DNA of 12,165 bases. It comes from Actinomycetes bacterium. GTDB lineage: Bacteria > Actinomycetota > Actinomycetes > Actinomycetales > Actinomycetaceae. The notes below the pieces were generated by a model. It ran no database searches and was not told the origin of the DNA. It worked only from the letters and a program-made list of their open reading frames with translations. Below are positions 6,437 to 12,165 of this stretch, one piece after another (within the stretch, counting starts at the first letter, position 1; the number at the start of each line of letters is the position of its first letter). Location: contig JAFAAX010000054.1 in the NCBI GenBank assembly GCA_023426345.1, forward strand, positions 1 to 12,165, read 5' to 3'. The position numbers were made by a program, and so were the translations under genes.

Positions 6437-7966
6437 ATGGATTCCCCCCTGTTCGACCTGCGCAGCCCGGAGGACCGGCGCCTGCCCCGCATCGCCCCGC
6501 CGTGCGGACTGGTGATCTTCGGGATCACCGGCGACCTGGCGCGCACCAAGCTCCTGCCGGCGATCTACGACCTCGCCAACCGCGGTCTGCTCAACCCCGC
6601 GTTCGCGCTGACGGGCTTCGCCCGGCGGGACTGGGACGGCGGCGACTTCGAGGAGTTCGTGCGCGCCCACATCGAGCGCCACTCGCGCACGGGCTTCAAC
6701 GAGCGCACGTGGACGCAGCTGGCGGCGGGGCTGCGCTTCGTCCCCGGCTCCTTCGACGACCCGGACGGCTACCGCAAGCTGGCGGAGACGGTCGCCGACC
6801 TGGACCGCACGCGCGGCACGGGCGGCAACCACGCGTTCTACCTGTCGATCCCGCCCACGTGGTTCCCCACCGTGTGCCAGCATCTGGCGGACACGGGGTT
6901 GAACTCCGTGCGCTCCTCCGACGAGTGGCGCCGGATCATCATCGAGAAGCCCTTCGGCCACGACCTGGCGTCCGCCCAGGAGCTGTCGGACGCGGTGGGC
7001 CGCGTCTTCGACGAGCGCGACGTCTTCCGCATCGACCACTACCTGGGCAAGGAGACGGTCCAGAACATCCTCGCGATGCGGTTCGCGAACACGATGTTCG
7101 AGCCCCTGTGGAACGCGAACTACGTCGACCACGTCCAGATCACGATGTCGGAGGAGATCGGCATCGGCACCCGGGCCGGCTACTACGACGGCATCGGGGC
7201 GGCCCGCGACGTCATCCAGAACCACCTGCTCCAGCTCCTCGCGCTCACCGCCATGGAGGAGCCGGTCCGATTCACCCCGGAGGCGCTGCGCATGGAGAAG
7301 GAGAAGGTCCTCTCCGCCGTGCGGCTGCCCGCCGACCTCGACGCGGCGACGGCCCGAGGCCAGTACGCCGCGGGGTGGCAGGGGGGCGCGCAGGTCACGG
7401 GCTTCGTGGAGGAGGAGAACATCCCGGCGGACTCCCACACGGAGACCTTCGCGGCCCTCAAGCTGTTCGTCGACACGCGCCGGTGGGCCGGGGTCCCGTT
7501 CTACCTGCGCACGGGCAAGCGGCTGGGCAAGAGGGTCACCGAGATCGCCGTCGTGTTCAAGCGGGCCGCCCACGTGCCCTTCGAGAACTCCGAGATGGGC
7601 GAAACCGGCCAGAACGTGCTGGTCGTCCGGGTCCAGCCGGACGAGGGCATGACGATCCGCTTCGGCGCGAAGGTGCCGGGCACGGAGATGCAGGTCCGCG
7701 ACGTCACGATGGACTTCGGCTACGGCCACGCCTTCACGGAGGACTCTCCCGAGGCCTACGAGCGGCTGATCCTCGACGCGCTGGTCGGCTCCGCCCCCCT
7801 GTTCCCCCATCAGCGGGAGGTCGAGCTGTCCTGGCAGATCCTCGATCCCGTCCTCGAGCACTGGGCGGGCGCAGGCGCCCCCGAGCAGTACCGGCCCGGG
7901 TCCTGGGGCCCCGCGTCGGCCCACGAGATGCTGGCCCGCGACGGGCGGACGTGGAGGATCCCATGA
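6437..7966 (+). CDS. zwf: Glucose-6-phosphate dehydrogenase
   Basis: Oxidises glucose 6-phosphate to 6-phosphogluconolactone with NADP+ (possibly NAD+), the entry step of the oxidative pentose phosphate pathway and a main source of NADPH. The 509-residue protein has the cofactor loop GITGDLA (29-35), EKPFGHDL (170-177) and the active-site signature RIDHYLGKE (198-206). D200, H201 and H263 (in QNHLLQ) correspond to the catalytic Asp177, His178 and His240 of the Leuconostoc enzyme; K205 and K171 are likely substrate ligands. Late conserved stretches (FYLRTGKRL 355-363, AYERLILDAL 440-449) are intact. Its stop overlaps the opcA start as ATGA, so it is translationally coupled to its assembly factor. 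The start is supported by AGGAG four bases upstream. Confidence 0.97.
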   Translation: MDSPLFDLRSPEDRRLPRIAPPCGLVIFGITGDLARTKLLPAIYDLANRGLLNPAFALTGFARRDWDGGDFEEFVRAHIERHSRTGFNERTWTQLAAGLRFVPGSFDDPDGYRKLAETVADLDRTRGTGGNHAFYLSIPPTWFPTVCQHLADTGLNSVRSSDEWRRIIIEKPFGHDLASAQELSDAVGRVFDERDVFRIDHYLGKETVQNILAMRFANTMFEPLWNANYVDHVQITMSEEIGIGTRAGYYDGIGAARDVIQNHLLQLLALTAMEEPVRFTPEALRMEKEKVLSAVRLPADLDAATARGQYAAGWQGGAQVTGFVEEENIPADSHTETFAALKLFVDTRRWAGVPFYLRTGKRLGKRVTEIAVVFKRAAHVPFENSEMGETGQNVLVVRVQPDEGMTIRFGAKVPGTEMQVRDVTMDFGYGHAFTEDSPEAYERLILDALVGSAPLFPHQREVELSWQILDPVLEHWAGAGAPEQYRPGSWGPASAHEMLARDGRTWRIP

Positions 7967-8991
7967 TCATCACCCTCAAGGACACCACGGCCTCGCAGGT
8001 CGCCTCCAGCCTCAACGACCTCCGGGCGTCGCGGGGGTCCTCCGCGCTCGGGCGGGTCCTCACCCTCATCGTCGTCGTCCCCGACATGATCGACGTCGAC
8101 CGGTCCATCGAGATCTCCGACGCCGTCTCCCGCGAGCATCCGTGCCGCGTGCTGGTGGTCGTCGAGTCCCAGGACGCCCGCGTCCCCGCGCGCCTCAACG
8201 CCCAGATCCGCGTGGGCGGGGAGGCCGGCGCCTCCGAGGTCATCGTCCTGGAGCCGCGCGGAGAGGCGGCGACGGACCTCGACACGCTGGTCATGCCGCT
8301 GCTCCTGTCCGACACGCCCGTCGTCGCCTACTGGCCGGATCGGCCTCCCCGGAATCCGTCGGAGCATCCGCTCGGCCACATCGCCGTGCGGCGCATCACC
8401 GACTCGCGCACCCAGCCCTGCCCGGTGCGCACCCTCGGCGAGCTGGCGGACGTCTACCATCCGGGAGACACGGATCTGGCCTGGTCCTCCGTCACGCAGT
8501 GGCGCGCCGTCCTGGCCACGATCATCGAGCAATTCCGCGAGGCGCCCACGGACGTCCTGGTCACCGGCCATGCGACCCACCCGTCCTCCTTCATGGTGAC
8601 CGCCTGGCTGCGGCACTGCCTGGGGGTGCCGGTGCGCCGCGAGACGGACCGATCGGCGGTCACGCTCACGGGCGTGCGCTTCGCCTTCGCCGACGGATCG
8701 GAGATCGCCCTCACGCGCAGCCCCGGGTCCTCCGTCGCCCACGTCACGCGGGCCGGCCTGGAGCCCGCCGAGGTCAACCTGGCGCGGCGCTCCGTCCAGG
8801 ACTGCCTGATGGAGGAGCTGCGCCGCCTGGACCCCGACGAGTTCTACGGGCACCTCCTCCTGGAGGACATCCCCCGCCTCGTCGCCGAGTCCGGATACGG
8901 GCAGGGCGAGGACTGCGGGTGCGCCCCGACCGCCGCGGAGCTCTCCACGATCGACGAGGGCGGCGCCGCCTCGCCGGGCGGGCGGCCATGA
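7963..8991 (+). CDS. opcA: Glucose-6-phosphate dehydrogenase assembly protein OpcA
   Basis: OpcA is not an enzyme itself; it promotes assembly and activity of glucose-6-phosphate dehydrogenase in cyanobacteria and Actinobacteria. The 342-residue product is recognised by the position after zwf and by stretches such as CRVLVVVE (61-68), LNAQIRVGGEAGASEVIVLEP (78-98), MPLLLSDTPVVAYWPDRPP (111-129), the RRITDSR region (143-149) and the late VNLARRSVQDCLMEELRRLDPDE (271-293). The ATG at 7963-7965 overlaps the zwf stop and has GGAGG five bases before it; the longer open frame upstream is the shadow of zwf. After about residue 315 comes a low-complexity tail with a CGC pair (C318, C320), perhaps a lineage-specific extension. 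Its own stop overlaps the pgl start by four bases. Confidence 0.93.
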   Translation: MIITLKDTTASQVASSLNDLRASRGSSALGRVLTLIVVVPDMIDVDRSIEISDAVSREHPCRVLVVVESQDARVPARLNAQIRVGGEAGASEVIVLEPRGEAATDLDTLVMPLLLSDTPVVAYWPDRPPRNPSEHPLGHIAVRRITDSRTQPCPVRTLGELADVYHPGDTDLAWSSVTQWRAVLATIIEQFREAPTDVLVTGHATHPSSFMVTAWLRHCLGVPVRRETDRSAVTLTGVRFAFADGSEIALTRSPGSSVAHVTRAGLEPAEVNLARRSVQDCLMEELRRLDPDEFYGHLLLEDIPRLVAESGYGQGEDCGCAPTAAELSTIDEGGAASPGGRP

Positions 8992-9749
8992 GGGCGGGCG
9001 ACGACGTCCGCGTGTTCCCCGACCTGGGACTCCTCGGGGAGGCCGCCGCCGGGGCGCTGACACAGATCCTCGCGGAACTCACCCAGGACCGCTCCCCCGC
9101 CGAGGGCCCGATCGAGCTCGCCGTCGCCGGCGGGTTCGTCGCCACGGACGTGCTGTCCCGGGTCGATGCCGCGCCGGCCCCGGGAGGCGACCACGCGGGC
9201 CGCCCTCGTCCCGCCTGGGACCGGGTGCGCGTGTGGTGGGCGGACGAGCGCTACGTCCCCGCGTCTGATCCCGACCGCAACGACACGTCGGCGTTCGACG
9301 CGTTGTTCACCCGGACCGCGGGTGTCGACCTGCGGCCGATGCCGGTGGACGATGGAACACGGGCGCTCAGCGAGGCGGGGCGCACCTACCGGGACGAGTG
9401 GACGCGGGAGATGTCAGGCCGCCGCCTGGACCTGGCCGTCCTCGGCATGGGCCCGGACGGCCACGTCGCCAGCCTGTTCCCGGGACGCGCCACGTTGGAC
9501 GCCGCGGAGCCCGTGCTGGTGGAACCCGACTCGCCCAAGCCGCCGCCCCCCCGGATCACGCTGTCGCGGGGGGTGCTGACGGGCGCTCGCAGGATCTGGG
9601 TGGTGGCGGGCGGCGGCGCGAAGGCCGATGCCCTGGCGCGGGCGTTCGCGCCCGGCGCCGACTTCCACGAGGTGCCGGCGGCCGCGCTGCGGGGCCCGCG
9701 CACCACGTGGTGGCTGGACCGCGACGCGGCCGCGCGGCTGCCCGGCTGA
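8988..9749 (+). CDS. pgl: 6-phosphogluconolactonase (DevB/SOL family)
   Basis: Hydrolyses 6-phosphogluconolactone to 6-phosphogluconate, the second oxidative pentose phosphate step. The 253-residue length is typical of the DevB/NagB-like fold. Visible motifs are AVAGGFVATDVL (45-56, the sugar-phosphate loop, where the usual GG[ST] has become GGF), WADERYVPASDPDRND (84-99) and GMGPDGHVASLFPG (153-166), whose H159 matches the catalytic histidine of the family. A KPPPPRITLS stretch (184-193) corresponds to the PR(V/I)T region. The ATG overlaps the opcA stop as ATGA and has only a G-rich, weak ribosome binding site, so it is probably translated by coupling. It is the last gene of the operon; the convergent secG ends 13 bp beyond. 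6-phosphogluconate dehydrogenase is not in the window. Confidence 0.93.
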   Translation: MRAGDDVRVFPDLGLLGEAAAGALTQILAELTQDRSPAEGPIELAVAGGFVATDVLSRVDAAPAPGGDHAGRPRPAWDRVRVWWADERYVPASDPDRNDTSAFDALFTRTAGVDLRPMPVDDGTRALSEAGRTYRDEWTREMSGRRLDLAVLGMGPDGHVASLFPGRATLDAAEPVLVEPDSPKPPPPRITLSRGVLTGARRIWVVAGGGAKADALARAFAPGADFHEVPAAALRGPRTTWWLDRDAAARLPG

Positions 9750-9762
9750 CTCCTCGCCGCGG

Positions 9763-10014
9763 TCAGGCGCCCGCCGCGAACTTGACGATGAGGCTGTACC
9801 CGATCACGCAGACGATCCACACCAGCATGACGCCCAGCGTGATCCGGTTGAGGTTGCGTTCGGCGACGCCCGACGAGCCCGCGGAGGAGGAGATCCCGCC
9901 GCCGAACATGTCGGACAGGCCGCCCCCGCGTCCCTTGTGCATGAGGATGGTGAGCGTGAGCAGGAGGCTCGTCACCACGATGAGCACCAGCAGGACGATC
10001 TTGAGCGCGGTCAC
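9763..10014 (-). CDS. secG: Preprotein translocase subunit SecG
   Basis: SecG is the small auxiliary membrane subunit of SecYEG and assists SecA-driven export across the cytoplasmic membrane. From the GTG at 10012-10014 the product has 83 residues with two membrane helices (about 4-25 and 58-79) joined by a cytoplasmic loop carrying the family signature HKGRGGGLSDMFGGG (26-40) and AERNLNRIT (51-59). The frame can be extended ten codons to a TTG at 10044, but those residues (VPLLERIPD) are not expected in SecG, so GTG is preferred although its ribosome binding site is weak. It follows tpiA as in other Actinobacteria, but a strong hairpin and a -10 element lie between, so it is probably transcribed separately. 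Confidence 0.93.
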   Translation of the reverse strand: MTALKIVLLVLIVVTSLLLTLTILMHKGRGGGLSDMFGGGISSSAGSSGVAERNLNRITLGVMLVWIVCVIGYSLIVKFAAGA

Positions 10015-10034
10015 GTCGGGAATCCGTTCGAGTA

Positions 10035-10087
10035 GGGGAACCAACCGGGGTCAGTCTAGCCAGGAGACGGCGGCGGGGACCAACCGG
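10035..10087. repeat. Two near-identical GGGGA(A)CCAACCGG copies before secG
   Basis: Plus-strand copies are at 10035-10048 (with two A) and 10075-10087 (with one A), 26 bp apart. The right copy is the 3' arm of the tpiA hairpin on the minus strand; the left copy lies just downstream of the secG -10. They flank the secG promoter. Confidence 0.5.
10053..10058 (-). promoter_or_regulatory. Possible -10 element for secG
   Basis: Minus-strand TAGACT fits TANNNT and lies 38 bases before the secG GTG, between the tpiA hairpin and the gene. Transcription would start near 10046, giving a leader of about 32 bases. A weak -35-like TTGGTC lies upstream, but with a long 19-base spacer. Confidence 0.4.
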
Positions 10088-10112
10088 TTCGATGCCGGCC
10101 GGCCCCCGCCGC
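10070..10112 (-). terminator. Strong hairpin just after tpiA, without a U-tract
   Basis: Six bases after the tpiA stop, the minus-strand RNA can fold into an 18-pair stem with a 7-base loop (CAUCGAA). Nine outer pairs join GCGGCGGGG to CCCCGCCGC, and the inner part joins GCCGGCCGG to CCGGUUGGU. Three of the pairs are G-U; on the plus strand the same positions are A-C mismatches, so the structure suits only the tpiA transcript. No run of U follows, as is frequent in high-GC Actinobacteria. It may terminate transcription or stabilise the 3' end. Confidence 0.6.
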
Positions 10113-10118
10113 GCGCGC

Positions 10119-10898
10119 TCACAGGGTCTGGAACCGTGCGATCTTCGCGAACTCGTCGGCCTTGAGCGAGGCGCCGCCCACCAGGCCGCCGTCCACGTCG
10201 GGCTCGGCCATGATCTCGGCGACGTTCGACGACTTCACGGACCCGCCGTACAGGACGCGGACGCCGTCGGCCAGCTCGGGGCTGTACAGCTCGCCCAGGC
10301 GGGCGCGGATCGCGCCGCAGACCTCCTGCGCGTCGGCCGGGGTGGCGACCTCGCCGGTGCCGATGGCCCAGATGGGCTCGTAGGCGATGACGATCTTCGC
10401 CGCCTGCTCGGGCGCCATGCCCTCCAGCGCGCCGTCGATCTGGGCCAGGACGTGGGACACCTGGTCGCCCGCCTTGCGGACGTCCAGCCCCTCGCCGCAG
10501 CAGATGATCGGCGTCATGCCGGCCTCCAGCACCACGCGCGCCTTCTCGCCCACCAGGGCGTCGGACTCGTGGTGGTACTCGCGGCGCTCGGAGTGGCCGA
10601 CGACCACGTAGGAGACGCCCAGCTTCTCCAGCATCGCGGCCGACACCTCGCCGGTGTAGGCGCCCGACGCGTGCGTGGAGACGTCCTGCGCGCCGTAGCC
10701 GATCTTCAGCCCGTCGCCCTCGACGACGGTCTGGACGGAGCGGATGTCCGTGAACGGCGGGAGGACGACGACCTCGGTCGAGGCGTAGTCGAAGCCGGCA
10801 TCGTCCAGGGCCATCGCGAGGCCCTGCACCAGGTGGATGGCCTCGAGGTGGTCGAGGTTCATCTTCCAGTTGCCGGCCATCAGGGGTGTGCGTGTCAT
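10119..10898 (-). CDS. tpiA: Triosephosphate isomerase
   Basis: Interconverts dihydroxyacetone phosphate and glyceraldehyde 3-phosphate in glycolysis and gluconeogenesis. The 259-residue TIM barrel carries every active-site element: N10 and K12 in GNWKMN, H102 in VGHSERR (101-106), the catalytic E174 in AYEPIWAIGTG (172-182, the flexible loop 6), and the phosphate-binding LYGGSVKSSN (216-225) and GLVGGASL (238-245). The ATG at 10896-10898 has GGAGG nine bases upstream and starts 4 bases after the pgk stop; the longer frame upstream is the shadow of pgk. The tight spacing indicates co-transcription with pgk, and the hairpin that follows probably ends the unit before secG. Confidence 0.97.
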   Translation of the reverse strand: MTRTPLMAGNWKMNLDHLEAIHLVQGLAMALDDAGFDYASTEVVVLPPFTDIRSVQTVVEGDGLKIGYGAQDVSTHASGAYTGEVSAAMLEKLGVSYVVVGHSERREYHHESDALVGEKARVVLEAGMTPIICCGEGLDVRKAGDQVSHVLAQIDGALEGMAPEQAAKIVIAYEPIWAIGTGEVATPADAQEVCGAIRARLGELYSPELADGVRVLYGGSVKSSNVAEIMAEPDVDGGLVGGASLKADEFAKIARFQTL

Positions 10899-10902
10899 GT
10901 GA

Positions 10903-12093
10903 TCAGTCCTCCAAGACTGCGATGCCCGGCAGGACCTTGCCCTCGAGGAGCTCGAGGGACGCGCCGCCGCCGGTGGAGATGTGGGAGAAGGTGGACTCGT
11001 CGAAGCCGAGCGTGCGCACGGCCGCGGCCGAGTCGCCGCCGCCGATGACGGAGAACATCGAGCCGTCGGACAGCGCCTGGGCGACTGCCCGCGTGCCCGC
11101 GGAGAAGGCCGGGAACTCGAACACGCCCATCGGGCCGTTCCAGGCCACGGTGCGCGCGCCCGCCAGCTTCTCGGTGAAGAGCCGCTGGGACTCGGTGCCG
11201 ATGTCGAGGCCCATCTGGTCGGCGGGGATCTGGTCGGCGGGGACGTTCGTGGGCGTGGCGTCCGCGGAGAACGAGGGCGCCACGACGACGTCGACGGGAA
11301 GGACCAGGTCGACGCCGCGGTCCGCGGCCTCGGCGAGGTAGCCCTTGACGGCCTCGATCTGGTCCTCCTCGAGGAGCGAGGTGCCCACGCCGTAGCCCTT
11401 GGCGGCCAGGAACGTGAACGCCATCCCGCCTCCGATGAGGAGGATGTCGGCCTTGGTGAGCAGGTTCGCGATGACGCCGAGCTTGTCGGAGACCTTCGAG
11501 CCGCCCAGCACCACGGCGTAGGGGCGCTCGGGGTCCTCCGTCGCCTTGCGCAGGGACTCGATCTCCTTGAGCACCAGCAGACCGGCGGCCGAAGGCAGGA
11601 GCTTCGCGATGTCGTAGACGGAGGCCTGCTTGCGGTGGACGACGCCGAAGCCGTCGGAGACGAACGCATCGCCCATCTCCGCGTAGGCGGCGGCCAGCGC
11701 CTGGCGCTCCTCGTCGACCTTCGAGGTCTCGCGCGCGTCGAAGCGCACGTTCTCGAGCAGCGCGATCTGGCCGTCCTCCAGGGCGGCGACCGTCTCATGG
11801 GCGGACGGGCCGGTCGTGTCCGCGGCCAGCGCGACCGGCGCGCCGATCAGCTCGCCGAGGCGCGCGGCGACCGGGGCCAGGGAGAACGCCGGGTCGGGCG
11901 CGCCCTTCGGGCGGCCGAGGTGCGCCATGATGACGACCTTCGCGCCGGCGTCGACGAGTGTCGTCAGCGTCGGCAGGGCCGCGCGGATGCGGCCGTCGTC
12001 GGTGATGGCGCCGTCCTTGAGCGGGACGTTGAAGTCGGAGCGGACCAGGACGCGCTTGCCGCGCAGGTCGCCCAGGGAATCGATGGTCCTCAT
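10903..12093 (-). CDS. pgk: Phosphoglycerate kinase
   Basis: Transfers the acyl phosphate of 1,3-bisphosphoglycerate to ADP, making ATP and 3-phosphoglycerate. The 396-residue protein has the signature RVLVRSDFNVPL (14-25), substrate-binding HLGRP (58-62), LLENVRF (112-118) and SDGFGVVHRKQAS (146-158). The nucleotide-binding domain follows with VVLGGSKVSDKL (194-205), LIGGGMAFTFL (219-229), NGPMGVFE (319-326) and GGGDSAAAV (351-359). The SDGFGVVHRKQAS form matches actinobacterial enzymes. The ATG at 12091-12093 is preceded by a GGAAGG ribosome binding site four bases upstream; the longer frame is unsupported. An exact 15-bp tandem duplication encodes residues 285-294. gap is expected upstream, outside the window. 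Confidence 0.97.
   Translation of the reverse strand: MRTIDSLGDLRGKRVLVRSDFNVPLKDGAITDDGRIRAALPTLTTLVDAGAKVVIMAHLGRPKGAPDPAFSLAPVAARLGELIGAPVALAADTTGPSAHETVAALEDGQIALLENVRFDARETSKVDEERQALAAAYAEMGDAFVSDGFGVVHRKQASVYDIAKLLPSAAGLLVLKEIESLRKATEDPERPYAVVLGGSKVSDKLGVIANLLTKADILLIGGGMAFTFLAAKGYGVGTSLLEEDQIEAVKGYLAEAADRGVDLVLPVDVVVAPSFSADATPTNVPADQIPADQMGLDIGTESQRLFTEKLAGARTVAWNGPMGVFEFPAFSAGTRAVAQALSDGSMFSVIGGGDSAAAVRTLGFDESTFSHISTGGGASLELLEGKVLPGIAVLED
11213..11242. repeat. Exact 15-bp tandem duplication inside pgk
   Basis: Plus-strand ATCTGGTCGGCGGGG occurs twice in direct succession (11213-11227 and 11228-11242). It keeps the reading frame and encodes the repeated peptide PADQI-PADQM in a surface-type segment of Pgk just before GLDIG. 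Confidence 0.9.
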
Positions 12094-12165
12094 GGAGCCT
12101 TCCTTCGACACAGGGGGTGGAACGGAGCCGGACGAGGAGCGCCCGCGCACGCAGCTGCGTGCGCG
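12094..12165 (-). promoter_or_regulatory. pgk upstream region with a perfect 22-bp palindrome at the window edge
   Basis: These 72 bases hold the pgk ribosome binding site (GGAAGG, four bases before ATG) and, at 12144-12165, the palindrome CGCGCACGCAG/CTGCGTGCGCG with no mismatch. In RNA it would form a nine-pair stem with an AGCU loop. No -10-like TANNNT or U-tract is seen on the minus strand, so pgk is probably transcribed from a promoter further upstream (likely before gap). The hairpin may be a partial terminator or RNA-processing site. The palindrome touches the edge and may be longer. Confidence 0.5.

Noticed and set aside
2279..7924. Minus-strand open frame of 1881 codons running opposite tkt and zwf
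   Set aside because: The translation is arginine-, glycine- and proline-rich low-complexity sequence with no recognisable domain over its length. It crosses scpA/parA/xerD and the plus-strand genes, which have clear families. Long antisense frames are expected at this base composition.
6502..8991. Long version of the opcA frame starting inside zwf (829 codons)
   Set aside because: The first about 487 codons are a frame shadow of zwf. Real OpcA homology starts at the ATG at 7963, which has a ribosome binding site and the ATGA overlap.
9540..9556. Run of seven C within pgl as a phase-variation tract
   Set aside because: It is short, encodes the conserved-position PR(I)T region, and pgl is a metabolic gene. 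Such runs are expected from proline codons in this GC-rich genome.
10015..10044. TTG start of secG ten codons upstream
   Set aside because: The extra residues are not expected in SecG, whose first helix starts at once after the GTG at 10014. The TTG is 8 bases after a -10 element, so a leaderless TTG start cannot be fully excluded but is unlikely.

Overview
The window comes from a very GC-rich chromosome (codon third positions are almost all G or C) with compact, overlapping genes, frequent GTG starts and an opcA gene. OpcA is found essentially in Actinobacteria and cyanobacteria, and both gene orders match the actinobacterial core genome, so this is an actinobacterium. Gene order and protein style suggest an Actinomyces/Schaalia-like member of the Actinomycetaceae. 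That finer placement is an inference. Every gene is a recognisable housekeeping gene. I see no phage, insertion sequence, CRISPR array, tRNA or rRNA, and no convincing undescribed system.

Left block, minus strand, 1-4212: xerD - parA (soj-like) - scpA - scpB - rluB - tyrA (cut by the window edge). This is the conserved actinobacterial segregation/condensin cluster. The genes overlap by 4 to 17 bases or are 9 bases apart, which indicates one operon with translational coupling. XerD resolves chromosome dimers, the ParA ATPase acts in segregation, ScpA and ScpB are the non-SMC subunits of condensin, RluB modifies 23S rRNA, and TyrA starts tyrosine synthesis.

Middle block, plus strand, 4307-9749: tkt - zwf - opcA - pgl, an operon for the oxidative pentose phosphate pathway plus transketolase. 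The transaldolase gene (tal) that usually sits between tkt and zwf in Actinobacteria is missing. The two blocks diverge from a 94-bp region (4213-4306) holding two back-to-back TAGCAT -10 elements inside an inverted repeat.

Right block, minus strand, 9763-12093: pgk - tpiA - secG, convergent with pgl across only 13 bp. pgk and tpiA form a glycolytic unit, with gap expected just beyond the right edge. A strong hairpin follows tpiA, and secG appears to have its own promoter. The last 22 bp of the window are a perfect palindrome upstream of pgk.

The points worth a second look are regulatory: probable leaderless promoters for xerD and parA, a hairpin covering the zwf ribosome binding site, the tpiA hairpin that is stable only on the tpiA strand, the palindrome upstream of pgk, and the missing tal. 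No stretch longer than about 110 bp lacks a gene.
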